Origin: Methanoregulaceae archaeon | Lineage (GTDB): Archaea; Halobacteriota; Methanomicrobia; Methanomicrobiales; Methanospirillaceae | NCBI GenBank assembly: GCA_015660885.1 | Contig: JACTUB010000009.1 | Coordinates: forward strand, 1-64,000 | Direction: 5' to 3' | DNA: 64,000 nucleotides | Shown: piece after piece, positions 9,572 through 18,498 of the stretch | Position numbering within the stretch: the stretch's first letter is position 1 | Layout of the letters: every line of letters begins with the position of its first letter | The notes under the pieces: model-generated | What the model saw: only the letters and a program-made list of their open reading frames with translations | Databases searched by the model: none | Told to the model about the DNA's origin: nothing | Program-made: the position numbers and the translations under genes

Positions 9572-10747
9572 TCATTCTGGACTCACCTTAAGAATTTGAT
9601 TATACACATCTTTAATCTCTTTTGCAATATTCTCCCACGTATACTGTGCTGCATACGTGAGTATTGTCTCCTGGTCCCACTCCCGGTCCAGCGCTATTAG
9701 AATTTTCTCCTCCAAGTCCTTTGGGTCGGCGGGATTGACGAGCAGTCCATACTCATCCGAAGTAATTACTTCCGGGACTCCTCCGACATTCGTGCTTACG
9801 AAGGGTTTTCCGCATCCCAGGGTTTCGAACATAACAGTCGGGTTACCTTCACCAAGACTCGGAAGTACAAAGAAATCTGCTGCGTTTATCCACATCACCA
9901 TTAGATCATCCGGAACAAATCCAATCATTTTGATATTTTTAGAACAATTTATTGCTTCAATGTGTGCTTGTATTGTATCTTTTAAAGGACCCGTCCCTCC
10001 AATATAACACATAATGTCAGGTCTTTTTTTAATAATACTTCCCATGGCTTCAATCAGATATTGTTGACCTTTCTCTTCAGACAGCCTGCTTATATGGATA
10101 ATAATCCTATTTTCCGTATCGATACCCAAATTTTTTCTTGCCACTGATGCAGGGATGGGGAAATATTTTTTATAATCATATCCATTAGCAATAGCAAATA
10201 ATTTGTTTTCAGGGATCCCAATCTCGACGAAGAGATGGATATCCTTCTTGTTTACCCGAATAATAGCGTCACACGCATTCCATGTGTTAATGAAAGTCCG
10301 ATCTCGCCGATTTAACGCATCATATAACGTTTTGTGAGTGTGTTCAGTAATTATTACCGGCACTTTGAACTTTTCCTTTAATCTAACAGCCACAGCCCCG
10401 GAAGGCCAGGTAAAATGTGCATGGATCAGGTCAAACGACAGGTTATTTCTCTTAATTACATTATTTACGGCATTCGTTTCTAACGTTATCCAATTATCCC
10501 GGAACTTCGTATAAAAAAAAGGGAGATTAAAATATTTGGGAAAATACACGGATATATTATCGTAGTGATAATCTGAAAATTTCGTCTTTCTCAGATATTC
10601 CACCCCATGAGCAATGGGCGAGATTACATAGACGTGATCAAAATAGCATCGTATATATTTAAGTTGCTCTTTAACAAAAATATCCCCCACAGAGGTGTTA
10701 TCACTGGTCGGGTAATTGTTTGATATCACTAATAAATTATCTGACAT
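9572..10747 (-). CDS. Glycosyltransferase family 4 protein, last gene of the acetamidino-sugar operon
   Basis: 391 residues. The N-terminal acceptor domain has LLVISNNYPTSDN and the DLIHAHFTWPSG motif. The C-terminal donor domain has HISRLSEEKGQQYLIEA, GFVPDDLM, LPSLGEGNPTVMFETLGCGKP (here the E-x7-E type donor site) and GLLVNPAD. It is expected to add a sugar, perhaps the amidinated one, to the growing glycan. The start ATG at 10747 has GGTGA a few bases upstream and overlaps the preceding CapK-like gene by 11 bases, so translation is coupled. It is distinct from the GT4 at 7944. Confidence 0.9.
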   Translation of the reverse strand: MSDNLLVISNNYPTSDNTSVGDIFVKEQLKYIRCYFDHVYVISPIAHGVEYLRKTKFSDYHYDNISVYFPKYFNLPFFYTKFRDNWITLETNAVNNVIKRNNLSFDLIHAHFTWPSGAVAVRLKEKFKVPVIITEHTHKTLYDALNRRDRTFINTWNACDAIIRVNKKDIHLFVEIGIPENKLFAIANGYDYKKYFPIPASVARKNLGIDTENRIIIHISRLSEEKGQQYLIEAMGSIIKKRPDIMCYIGGTGPLKDTIQAHIEAINCSKNIKMIGFVPDDLMVMWINAADFFVLPSLGEGNPTVMFETLGCGKPFVSTNVGGVPEVITSDEYGLLVNPADPKDLEEKILIALDREWDQETILTYAAQYTWENIAKEIKDVYNQILKVSPE

Positions 10748-12086
10748 CCTTCACCTTATTGATAATAAACTTATATTTCCCAGCATCCGTTCTCTCAATT
10801 GCGTCAACAAAATTAAACCTCATGTTCCACCCTCCGCTCCTTTTATTGACGAGTTCAGCCACTTTTTCAAGTTCCTTCTGATCAAAAGGTACCTTACAGA
10901 CCAGATTCAAACAAATGTCATTAACAGTTTCCTGGACTAATTGATATTCTGAAATTTCATTTATGTGTGAGAATTCATTCAGTACATCGAAAAAAAAGGC
11001 CGCACCATGGACATATTTACCCGAAGGGGTTATTAGGAATTCCTTTTCCCTCCCAATAATTTCTTTCAAGAGCCGGTATCCCCGTCCACATGAGCATCCA
11101 TCTTCAATCAGAGACCCGACATCTCCGGTATCATACCGAATAAAAGGAAAGGCATAATTATGAAGACTCGTCGCAAGAATTCGTCCCATCCCCTGATCCA
11201 CTTGCTGACCTTGTTGATCAACTCCCTCCATCACACTCCGCTCAGTATCTATATGCAGTCCTGTATGCTCGGGACACTCAAAGGCACTCACCCCACCATC
11301 GTTCAGGCCGTATCCGTCAAATACTTCACAGCTGAATATCTCAGAGATCTTCGACCGCATATCAGGGTAGAGTTTTTCAGCCGTAGTAAAAATAGCAGCG
11401 GGAGAGTGGATTGTGAGATCTTTATCCTCAATCCACCTAGCAAAGAAATAAATCGATGAGGCATAACCTCTGATAAAATCAGGTTTAAAGGAGTTGATTA
11501 TCCGGACATATTCACGCACCTCCTTTTCCCCCAAATCCAAGGAAGAAAGTTTCCTGAGGTTCCGGGCTGTTTCGTGGATAAATGTAGTCATTCTGGATTT
11601 TGTACCGATATCAAGAGATGACCCTGCGAGGAATACCATCTTGTCGCCAAGTTCGTAGTTACTGTAACCCCATCCCCGGTAGAGAAGCGCCCCGCTGAGG
11701 AAGCGGTCGTGTTTCGACATCCGATAGGATAAAGGTTTGCCGGTAGATCCACCAGTAACTTGTGAATAGAATTTCATTTTAGATAGACCAACAGGCTTAA
11801 ACGCTTCCCAGTGCTGTTTGATGGTATCTTTTGCAAGAATGGGAAGTTTTTCAAGATCTTCGATCACCCTGATATCAGCTGGCTGTAATTTTAGCGATTT
11901 AAAGAGGTCATGATAATATGGCACATTTTCATAACAATGGGTGATCATATGTCTCAACTGTTTTTCTTGTTCTTCTTTCAATTCTTTGCATGGTTTCCAT
12001 TGATTTTTAATACATTTTTGATAATCCGAATAAAAACTCGAGCAACCAATTTCGTGCGCCAGAATGAATAGCTGCTTATTGAACAT
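10737..12086 (-). CDS. CapK/PaaK-like adenylate-forming enzyme
   Basis: 449 residues from the ATG at 12086. An upstream ATG at 12134 would force a 59-base overlap with the previous gene, so the internal one (11-base overlap) is preferred. It resembles phenylacetate-CoA ligase: the phosphate-binding QVTGGSTGKPL loop near residue 110, TTAEKLYP, the adenine-binding FDGYGLNDGG region, and RYDTGDVGS. CapK homologues are regular members of capsule and O-antigen loci, where they may activate an acyl group for glycan decoration; the acyl substrate is unknown. In a six-gene operon between a DUF354 protein and a GT4, decoration of the amidinated sugar is a reasonable but unproven role. Confidence 0.8.
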   Translation of the reverse strand: MFNKQLFILAHEIGCSSFYSDYQKCIKNQWKPCKELKEEQEKQLRHMITHCYENVPYYHDLFKSLKLQPADIRVIEDLEKLPILAKDTIKQHWEAFKPVGLSKMKFYSQVTGGSTGKPLSYRMSKHDRFLSGALLYRGWGYSNYELGDKMVFLAGSSLDIGTKSRMTTFIHETARNLRKLSSLDLGEKEVREYVRIINSFKPDFIRGYASSIYFFARWIEDKDLTIHSPAAIFTTAEKLYPDMRSKISEIFSCEVFDGYGLNDGGVSAFECPEHTGLHIDTERSVMEGVDQQGQQVDQGMGRILATSLHNYAFPFIRYDTGDVGSLIEDGCSCGRGYRLLKEIIGREKEFLITPSGKYVHGAAFFFDVLNEFSHINEISEYQLVQETVNDICLNLVCKVPFDQKELEKVAELVNKRSGGWNMRFNFVDAIERTDAGKYKFIINKVKDVR

Positions 12087-13152
12087 GCGAATCGCCTTTT
12101 CCGATTTTATCACGAGTATCAGGAAAATGTTCAATAAACCAGACTATGAACGTTGTAACATCAATTTTCTCTTTTAACAGGATTGCCTGTTTCTGCCGTG
12201 CGATTTCTTTAAGTTGCGGATTCTGCACCAGTTCAACCGCCTTTTCAATCGATCTTTCCTGACTCCCACTATCTAATTTAAAGTTATAGACCAGATGATA
12301 CCTGCTCTCTTCCTCATCAGTATAGCCCCGTCCTGCGAAATCGCAGAATATCGCGTGCGTGCCCAGCATTGCGCATTCGGAGGCCATCGTTGCGCTTTCA
12401 CCATAGAGCAGAGTCGCATAATAGAGAAGATCATGCATCTTTTCTGGAGAAACTGAAATCCGATACTTCTCAAATTCCTCCGGAAGAGGCTTTTCTGAGG
12501 TTATGATCACCCGCCCATATTTTTCAAATTCATGGATCGCTTTTCGCTTGGTATCTAGCGTAAGGCCGTGTGCCCCAACATCGTGACTCGCGTTCCATGA
12601 GACGAAACGGATGATGAAAAAGGGGTCGTCTTTGGTGAGGCCGATTTCCGTGAGAACGGCAGGATCGGGAGTGAAGCGATTCGGGTGAAGATAGGCGAGT
12701 TCAGTATATCCGTTATACCGGATCTGCTTCTTCCCGAAATTTTTGGTAAAACAGGAGGGTGTAAGTATGGAATCGGTAAACGGAACATATAACGCATGTT
12801 CCCATTTTGCATGTTCAGTATCATCGAGGGCAACACAGGGTTTTCTCATTAATCTGGATACATGTGCTGCCCGTATAGATCCAAATCCCAAAAAAAAGTC
12901 AGGTTTGAAATTTTTCACTGCATTATACATTTTAATATCGAGAATGGGGATATTGATAAGTTTTTCCCGAAGGGACAACCCGTACGTCCCTAGTGGAATG
13001 AAATTAAAGTGATATGCATTGAGTAATTGGTACGCTATATCCTTCTCGCTGGCCGTGATCAGGATTTCATGACCTCGTTTCTGCATCTCCCAGATAAAAT
13101 TCTTGAAGTAATGGACATGAGCCGGATGATTTATATCGACAACAATCTTCAT
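12076..13152 (-). CDS. DUF354 family GT-B-fold protein
   Basis: 358 residues. The opening MKIVVDINHPAHVHYFKN, the GFGSIRAAHVSRLMRKP segment, ALDDTEHA and GESATMASECAMLGTHA (the sugar-nucleotide-like site) are hallmarks of DUF354, a family with the GT-B fold of UDP-GlcNAc 2-epimerase and MurG-like enzymes. It is common in archaeal glycan loci and its activity is not established; epimerase or transferase are the candidates. Its ATG overlaps the stop of the HisF-like gene as ATGA (13149-13152), so the two are translationally coupled. Confidence 0.85.
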   Translation of the reverse strand: MKIVVDINHPAHVHYFKNFIWEMQKRGHEILITASEKDIAYQLLNAYHFNFIPLGTYGLSLREKLINIPILDIKMYNAVKNFKPDFFLGFGSIRAAHVSRLMRKPCVALDDTEHAKWEHALYVPFTDSILTPSCFTKNFGKKQIRYNGYTELAYLHPNRFTPDPAVLTEIGLTKDDPFFIIRFVSWNASHDVGAHGLTLDTKRKAIHEFEKYGRVIITSEKPLPEEFEKYRISVSPEKMHDLLYYATLLYGESATMASECAMLGTHAIFCDFAGRGYTDEEESRYHLVYNFKLDSGSQERSIEKAVELVQNPQLKEIARQKQAILLKEKIDVTTFIVWFIEHFPDTRDKIGKGDSHVQ

Positions 13153-13952
13153 TTTTCTCGTGCCTCATAGGAAAATAGTTCTTCCAGTTGCTGCCGCGAT
13201 GGATACGAGATCAGTACGGCTCTCCTTTTCCCATGGAAGACAAAAAAAGATCCTGCGGCCACAGCCGCAGCACCCCCATCATGTACAGCTTCGACAAAAT
13301 GATGAAGATGCCCGGCTCCTCCACACGCGATCAAAGGTATGTTTATTGAGGAAGCAATATGCTTAATCAACGGAATGTCATAACCGCTCATTGTTCCGTC
13401 ATGGTCAATAGAATTGACAAAGATTTCTCCTGCGCCGTATGATTCCATTGTTTTTGCATGGATCAAAGGATCAAGACCGGTGGGCTGTGAACCACCCTTT
13501 ATCATTACTTCATAGGAACCATGTGCGTTTTTATGTACATCCATTGAAACAACAATACTCTGGTTGCCATACAGATCAGCGGCCTGTTGTATAAGATCAG
13601 GTTTTTCTACGGCAGAAGAGTTTATCACGACTTTTTCGACACCGGTACTCATAATTCCTTGGATATCCTCAATCGATTGAATACCCCCCCCATAGGCGAG
13701 TGGCATATAACACTCTTCAGAGATTTTAGATACCAAGTCGAGAGGAATTGAGTATTTTTTTAGGCTGCTGAGTATTCCCCTTTGCTTTGCCGGAGTAATA
13801 TCGAGAAAGATTAATTCATCAACCTCACTTTCATTAAAAATTCTGACTGCATTAAGAGGGTCGCCGACATATGTTGGGTCTTTGAATTTGACAGTCTTGA
13901 CAAGCCCTTTATCCTGAAGCAGCAAGCAAGGGATTACGCGAATCTGGAGAAT
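13149..13952 (-). CDS. hisF: HisF-like cyclase/ammonia-using synthase of an acetamidino-sugar cassette, apparent AUU start
   Basis: 267 residues from the AUU at 13952. The frame between it and the first standard start (TTG at 13925) reads ILQIRVIPC, which is the invariant HisF N-terminus (ML..RVIPCLLL), so translation must begin upstream of the TTG. A stop (TGA at 13961-13959) precedes it, and AGGTGA (13964-13959) sits 6 bases before the AUU exactly at the family's Met position. Barrel motifs are intact: LQDKGLVKT, YVGDPLNAV, DELIFLDI, AYGGGI, SMDVH, DHDGTMSGYD, ACGGAGHL. Companion HisH and amidotransferase genes place it with WbuZ/HisF2-type proteins, which form a HisH-HisF ammonia donor for sugar amidination rather than histidine synthesis. 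Confidence 0.88.
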   Translation of the reverse strand: MLQIRVIPCLLLQDKGLVKTVKFKDPTYVGDPLNAVRIFNESEVDELIFLDITPAKQRGILSSLKKYSIPLDLVSKISEECYMPLAYGGGIQSIEDIQGIMSTGVEKVVINSSAVEKPDLIQQAADLYGNQSIVVSMDVHKNAHGSYEVMIKGGSQPTGLDPLIHAKTMESYGAGEIFVNSIDHDGTMSGYDIPLIKHIASSINIPLIACGGAGHLHHFVEAVHDGGAAAVAAGSFFVFHGKRRAVLISYPSRQQLEELFSYEAREK

Positions 13953-13958
13953 ATTGAT

Positions 13959-13964
13959 TCACCT
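13959..13964 (-). promoter_or_regulatory. Ribosome-binding site deciding the AUU start of the HisF-like gene
   Basis: AGGTGA on the minus strand, 6 bases ahead of ATT at 13952. The same bases contain the TGA stop of the HisH-like gene, so ribosomes ending hisH sit on the site. Confidence 0.7.
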
Positions 13965-14573
13965 CTCAACGAAATTTTTCAGCAGTTTTATACCGTACTT
14001 GTGACTTCTCTCCGGGTGGAATTGAACCCCGAGGATATTTTCTTTGACTATGGCTGAAGGGAATAAATACCCGTATTCAGTCTCTGCAATAATATTTTCC
14101 GGATGTTCACACAGGACATGATACGAATGAACAAAATAGAACCGGGACTGATCTCCGAGATTTGTGAATAATGGATGACTATTCTTTATCTTAATAGTAT
14201 TCCAGCCCATATGAGGGATTTTTAATCCATTCTGGGAATCATTAAATCTGAACCTGATCGTTTCTGCATCAATCCAGCCCAGACCGTCAACAAACCCTTC
14301 TTCACTTTTCTTTGTGAAAAGCTGCATTCCCAAACATATGCCGAGGATGGGGGTTTTTTCCCCTACAACTTTTTTATCAAGGATACTTATCAGGTTCCGG
14401 TTCCGAAGATTTTCCATACCGGCTTTGAACGATCCCACACCAGGGAGAATGAGTTTGTCTGCCTTGGAAATTTCTTCCGGATTTGAGGTTATTACAACAG
14501 AGGTATCCATCTTTTTTATCTTTGCAGCTACCGTCCCAAGATTTCCCATGCCATAATCGACAACAACAATCAC
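13959..14573 (-). CDS. hisH: HisH-like glutamine amidotransferase of an acetamidino-sugar cassette
   Basis: 204 residues, full length for HisH. It has VVDYGMGNLGTV at the start, LILPGVGSFKAGM, the nucleophile elbow GICLGMQL (catalytic Cys), and the His-Glu pair in VQFHPERSHKYG. It hydrolyses glutamine and should channel ammonia to the HisF-like partner encoded immediately downstream. The amidotransferase gene 56 bases upstream points to sugar amidination. The stop codon overlaps the ribosome site of the HisF-like gene. Confidence 0.9.
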   Translation of the reverse strand: MIVVVDYGMGNLGTVAAKIKKMDTSVVITSNPEEISKADKLILPGVGSFKAGMENLRNRNLISILDKKVVGEKTPILGICLGMQLFTKKSEEGFVDGLGWIDAETIRFRFNDSQNGLKIPHMGWNTIKIKNSHPLFTNLGDQSRFYFVHSYHVLCEHPENIIAETEYGYLFPSAIVKENILGVQFHPERSHKYGIKLLKNFVER

Positions 14574-14629
14574 ATTCTCAGATCCTTGTTAGTTATTTCC
14601 TAAAATGTTACAAGGGGCTACTCTTTGGC

Positions 14630-15772
14630 TTAATTAATGTACTTTTCATAGAATACCTGAGGTAGCAGATCAAATTTACAAGCGATCCATATAGGGTATT
14701 TCATCAATTGAATTATCGGATAATATGACGGGTAATCGTGGAAAGATTTCGGTGGTGCAGAGAGTATTTCTTCAAATTCCTGCTGATTAAGTCCCATCTT
14801 ATTCATGACATACGGGATCAAATCCTGTCGGTAGGGATAAGGTTTTTTCAGTTCGTTGAGGGCATCATCCCGTTTCATCTGCCCCGACCGTATCAGCGCC
14901 GAGAATTCAAGTTTACGTTTATCAATATTGAACTTTTTTGGGAGAAGATATGACTGGATGAATTCCGTATAGCTTGACTCATGATGGTGACCGCCATAGT
15001 ATTGCCAGCCGAGCTCTTCTGTTAAAACTTTATTCACCTTATCATGGTCATATTCAATAAATTCAGGAACATGAATGAAGTTCATCCGTAAAAAAAAAGT
15101 ATAGTAAATAAGCTGAGTCATCGACATAAGCGGGAAACTGGTGATTTTTTTCTTTTTTCCAAACATTTTGTATATGCTGCGGATATATTTTGCATCAATA
15201 TATGTCCATTCCAGTGGCGCAATACCCTCCGTTCTGAATGAATGCCCGATGAGAATATTTTTAATACCATATTTTTTCGCGACCTCATACAGTACAGAAA
15301 TGATTGCAAAATCGGTTGGTACTTCAACATCTGAAACAGATGCCTTTAGAAACGCAATTTGTAAATCCTTGAACTCCTCCCAGTCAGCAACATGCGTATG
15401 GAGATCAACTTCTAGTTTCTCGGTTGCATTCTTGATATTTCGGACGGATATTTCTGTGTTCCATCCATTATCAAAATGAACAGCAATCGGTCGCAGTCCC
15501 ATTTTTTTTGCAATATAGAGTGTATAGGAACTGTCCCGGCCGCCACTTATTCCTACGACGCAATCATACTCTTTTCCCTGACCATTTTTTTTCACCCCTT
15601 CGATGATCATCTCAAATTTTTTCCTCCCCACCTCATTCAAAGGGTATTTCTGGTCCAGAACATCATGCATCCTGCAAAAATTGCATATGCCTTTTTCGTC
15701 GTAGTGTATGTTAGGTATCGTTGAATCTAAGATACAACGGTTACATATAGGGGAGGTTGTGTCACTTTGCAT
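14630..15772 (-). CDS. N-acetyl sugar amidotransferase (WbpG/PseA-like)
   Basis: About 380 residues from the ATG at 15772, which has GGAT 7 bases upstream; in-frame ATGs at 15784 and 15805 are less well placed. The N-terminal zinc ribbon has CNRCILDSTIPN and GICNFC, followed by a PP-loop ATPase site GISGGRDSSYT near residue 75 and the HFDNGWNTE and IGHSFRTEG motifs of the family (TIGR03573-like). Bacterial relatives convert the acetamido group of a sugar such as a diacetamido-uronic acid, pseudaminic or legionaminic acid to acetamidino, with ammonia from HisH/HisF-type partners. Those partners follow directly, so this is the first gene of the leftward six-gene operon. Confidence 0.9.
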   Translation of the reverse strand: MQSDTTSPICNRCILDSTIPNIHYDEKGICNFCRMHDVLDQKYPLNEVGRKKFEMIIEGVKKNGQGKEYDCVVGISGGRDSSYTLYIAKKMGLRPIAVHFDNGWNTEISVRNIKNATEKLEVDLHTHVADWEEFKDLQIAFLKASVSDVEVPTDFAIISVLYEVAKKYGIKNILIGHSFRTEGIAPLEWTYIDAKYIRSIYKMFGKKKKITSFPLMSMTQLIYYTFFLRMNFIHVPEFIEYDHDKVNKVLTEELGWQYYGGHHHESSYTEFIQSYLLPKKFNIDKRKLEFSALIRSGQMKRDDALNELKKPYPYRQDLIPYVMNKMGLNQQEFEEILSAPPKSFHDYPSYYPIIQLMKYPIWIACKFDLLPQVFYEKYIN

Positions 15773-15805
15773 GAGTATATCCATTCCTTTTTGTCTTACA
15801 CACAA

Positions 15806-16242
15806 TTACTTGAGAATATACCAAAATTCCTTTTAATATCTCTGTCTTATTTTTCTCAGGCTATCTATAAAAGAACATCGAAAATATCGTATTTTTCCCA
15901 GCCTGCTTGCGATGAGTGAGAGAGTAACTTGGAGGATATTAGGGATGAATTTGTCCTCCTGAGAATATATCTCCTCCGGGCATTCTATGTTGGCAAAACA
16001 GGTTAAGCACAATAAAAACCGAACGGCTAAGAAGCATATGATGATATATTTCACCTATAACTCGGAGAAAGTTTTTATGAAGAGAGATTTTGACATTTTC
16101 AAGACATATTTCCTGAATTCTACTGCCTTGGATTTCCCTAAATAGAACATCTAATCCATTATTCCTATTGGCGGTTTTCAGGCACCGGATCGGTGACCTT
16201 TTTTACGGGAACAGGGATATCTCTATATTGCAGGAATCCCGG
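15806..16242. other. Divergent intergenic region
   Basis: It holds the promoter of the leftward amidotransferase operon and that of the small membrane protein at 16243. A leftward 73-codon frame (16054-15833) has its GTG inside a GGTGA and no homology I recognise, so it is not called. Nothing else is visible. Confidence 0.4.
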
Positions 16243-16521
16243 ATGAGAAAAAAACAAATCGCTATACTTTTCTTCGCACTATGGCTCATTATTATTTTGT
16301 ATATCATGCTCCTTGCGGGGCGTTTCGACCTTGCACTCTTCTTCATTCTGGGGTTCATCGGTTTCCTCCTTATCGTTGAGCTCATTGAACCACGGTACGT
16401 CAAACCCTCTTACCTGCCGTATCTTAGGTATCTTACCGCAGCAGGAATAGTGATATTCGGTGCGGTTGTTATACAGAAACTCATGGAAATTCTTGGTCTG
16501 TATTTTACGTGGTCATTTTAA
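16243..16521 (+). CDS. Small membrane protein, three hydrophobic segments
   Basis: 92 residues from the ATG at 16243. This start has AGGA about 8 bases upstream and places the basic MRKKQ end directly before the first hydrophobic span (residues 5-24). A longer frame from 16168 adds 25 polar residues without a ribosome site. Further spans lie at about 28-44 and 64-84. I do not recognise the family. It may share a promoter direction with the membrane protein at 16713, 190 bases on. Confidence 0.6.
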   Translation: MRKKQIAILFFALWLIIILYIMLLAGRFDLALFFILGFIGFLLIVELIEPRYVKPSYLPYLRYLTAAGIVIFGAVVIQKLMEILGLYFTWSF

Positions 16522-16712
16522 AATTGTCATCACCCCCTGCATAGGGGGAAGGCATAATCGTTGGAAATATACGACATATTCTCGTGTAAGATATGAAAAT
16601 CAAAAAAAAATTGTCAAGTGCCGAATAATATGCAATAGCTTTTGTAATACAATGTGGAGATAATTATTGTGAACGGAAATACGGTATCCCCATCCAGAAG
16701 CGGGGGAAAATA

Positions 16713-17549
16713 ATGAAGTTAAAAAAACTGGACAATTATGCCTCCGCTGCAATTCTCCTCATGGCAGCAGCGGTCATACTCGTGGCAGCCGCCCTTGTTA
16801 CCAACCTCGGGGAATTTATTACCGCTGCTTTTGTGATTTCCGGTACAGCATGTGCTCTGGTTGGAATTTTTATCCTGACCTTTACGAGGGGTGAGACGGT
16901 TGATCCGCGACATGTTGGGATCCTTACTGCACAATGGTGTAAAAATATCTGCCGTATAGAATCTGATCTTGGTATAACCGGGAATGCATATTTTATCCCC
17001 CCGCGCGTCACCGGAGAATCCCGGGTTATGCAGTTCAATCCAACCTTGACTTATAGCGGGAGCAATGTGTCAGCAAAGGATCCATTTATAAAAACCGGGG
17101 CAGGTGGACTTATCATCACCCCAGCATGTGACTCATGGATCCAGGACCTCAAAAAAAGAAATGCACTGATGGTTCCCGATAAAGAAGAGGAATTAATCAC
17201 ACTCATCAGTGAAACAATGGGAGAGATTTTTGAATTCGCGACCCGGGTTTCCGGCAGCTGGCGTGATAACACGGTGACGCTCATTTTCTACGGGTATCGG
17301 TTCATTGATGGCTGTAAGGCCATTGCAGATGAATCCGAAGAATTATGTACAATGAACCCTTGTCCGGTGTGTAGTCTTTGCGGGGCATTGATCGCTGAGG
17401 GGACAGACAAGGTTGTCACTGTCGACCAGTGCTCAATAAACCCCTCATCTCGCGATGTTACTGCGGTCTTCTCGATACTACCCGTCCGGAAAGGTACTTC
17501 GCCTACTGAACCGTTACCCCCAGATGCAGCTCCCGGTAGCTCGCGTTGA
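16713..17549 (+). CDS. Membrane-anchored protein with two N-terminal spans, function unknown
   Basis: 278 residues. Two hydrophobic spans (about 12-30 and 35-58) form a hairpin, so the remaining 220 residues should be cytoplasmic. That domain has mixed alpha/beta composition (IKTGAGGLIITPACDSW, ETMGEIFEFATRVSG, TLIFYGYRFIDGC) and a cysteine-rich CTMNPCPVCSLCGAL motif near residue 215. The CxxCxxC spacing could bind zinc or iron-sulfur. A ribosome site GGGGGA lies about 10 bases before the ATG. Its 3' end overlaps the opposite DUF1616 gene by 47 bases. No family assignment is offered. Confidence 0.65.
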   Translation: MKLKKLDNYASAAILLMAAAVILVAAALVTNLGEFITAAFVISGTACALVGIFILTFTRGETVDPRHVGILTAQWCKNICRIESDLGITGNAYFIPPRVTGESRVMQFNPTLTYSGSNVSAKDPFIKTGAGGLIITPACDSWIQDLKKRNALMVPDKEEELITLISETMGEIFEFATRVSGSWRDNTVTLIFYGYRFIDGCKAIADESEELCTMNPCPVCSLCGALIAEGTDKVVTVDQCSINPSSRDVTAVFSILPVRKGTSPTEPLPPDAAPGSSR

Positions 17550-18498
17550 TGCGATCGCTTCCGGTTAATTCAGGACCATAAACGGTATCTTTGAATAACA
17601 GGAACTCCACACGGTTGTACCCGCTTTTCTTAACCGACAAGTTATAGGGAATGATGGCGGTCTCATCGTGTGCAAGGGTAACTGACAGCCGGTCATTGGG
17701 ATCCATCGTCAAAATTCGGGAGCTATTGGTCACATTATCAAATTCCGTGAGCAGCATCCAGGTCTCAATCGTATAATTAACGTCCCGGTACTCATGATTC
17801 CCCACTCCCACATACATTGAATAATCCTGTCCTTGAATAATCTTGGCAGGATAACTGGCGGCGGTCCGGTTTTCACCTAGAATAAAAAACTCCGTGAATG
17901 TCTCTCCCTCTCTGGGGACAGTCATCACATATATTGCTGTTATAATGGTAATAAGGATTGCAAGGGCAAGGACCACATTAAGGATCTGGTCGACCTTTTT
18001 ACCACCTTTCGTCGGGAACTCCTTGCGCAAAGCACCGGCAATCTCGGAAAATGGCATTCTGAACCGTTCTTCAGACGGGAGGATGGCTCTCTGGTAATGG
18101 GAAACAATAACCGTCACCAAGGTAAAAATGGTTAATGATATCACGATTGGATCAAGCCGGATCCCCCACGGAGTAAAATTTAACCCAAGGCCAATCAGGG
18201 GGACAATTACAATAGAAAGTCCAATGGAGAGAACCATCCTCGTAATAAGATCGATATCCCCGTTTTTAGGGAAGAGTGCAGTGAGAAGGCAGTATCCGGG
18301 GATAACGAGTATGACCGGAATGACAAGCACAACACGTACCGGTGTTTCATTCGGGAAGGACAGATAGATTGCCGCAATACTTGCTGTAAGCCATACCAAT
18401 ACAAGTATCAGGTCTGGAGGAAAATCCTGTTTAAAAAAGACTGAATAGATCTTTTTGATACCTGTTTCCTCAGACAAACGAATCACCATCAAATGCAA
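17503..18498 (-). CDS. DUF1616 family membrane protein
   Basis: 331 residues. Residues 28-130 contain four hydrophobic spans with PDLILVLVWLTASIAAIY and VILVIPGYCLLTALFP, the signature of DUF1616. A further span at about 165-190 is followed by a large extracytoplasmic domain with AAS-type beta strands (EFFILGENRTAASYPAKI, VGVGNHEYRDVNYT, HDETAIIPYNLSV). The family is widespread in methanogens and haloarchaea near glycosylation and S-layer genes; its biochemical role is unknown. It converges on the membrane protein at 16713 with overlapping coding ends. Confidence 0.85.
   Translation of the reverse strand: MHLMVIRLSEETGIKKIYSVFFKQDFPPDLILVLVWLTASIAAIYLSFPNETPVRVVLVIPVILVIPGYCLLTALFPKNGDIDLITRMVLSIGLSIVIVPLIGLGLNFTPWGIRLDPIVISLTIFTLVTVIVSHYQRAILPSEERFRMPFSEIAGALRKEFPTKGGKKVDQILNVVLALAILITIITAIYVMTVPREGETFTEFFILGENRTAASYPAKIIQGQDYSMYVGVGNHEYRDVNYTIETWMLLTEFDNVTNSSRILTMDPNDRLSVTLAHDETAIIPYNLSVKKSGYNRVEFLLFKDTVYGPELTGSDRINASYRELHLGVTVQ

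Noticed and set aside
9091..9575. Two leftward frames of 73 and 88 codons
   Set aside because: They are antisense to the dnaK relic and have no ribosome sites or family motifs.
15833..16054. Leftward 73-codon frame with a hydrophobic start
   Set aside because: Its GTG lies within the GGTGA it would need as ribosome site, and the sequence resembles nothing known to me.
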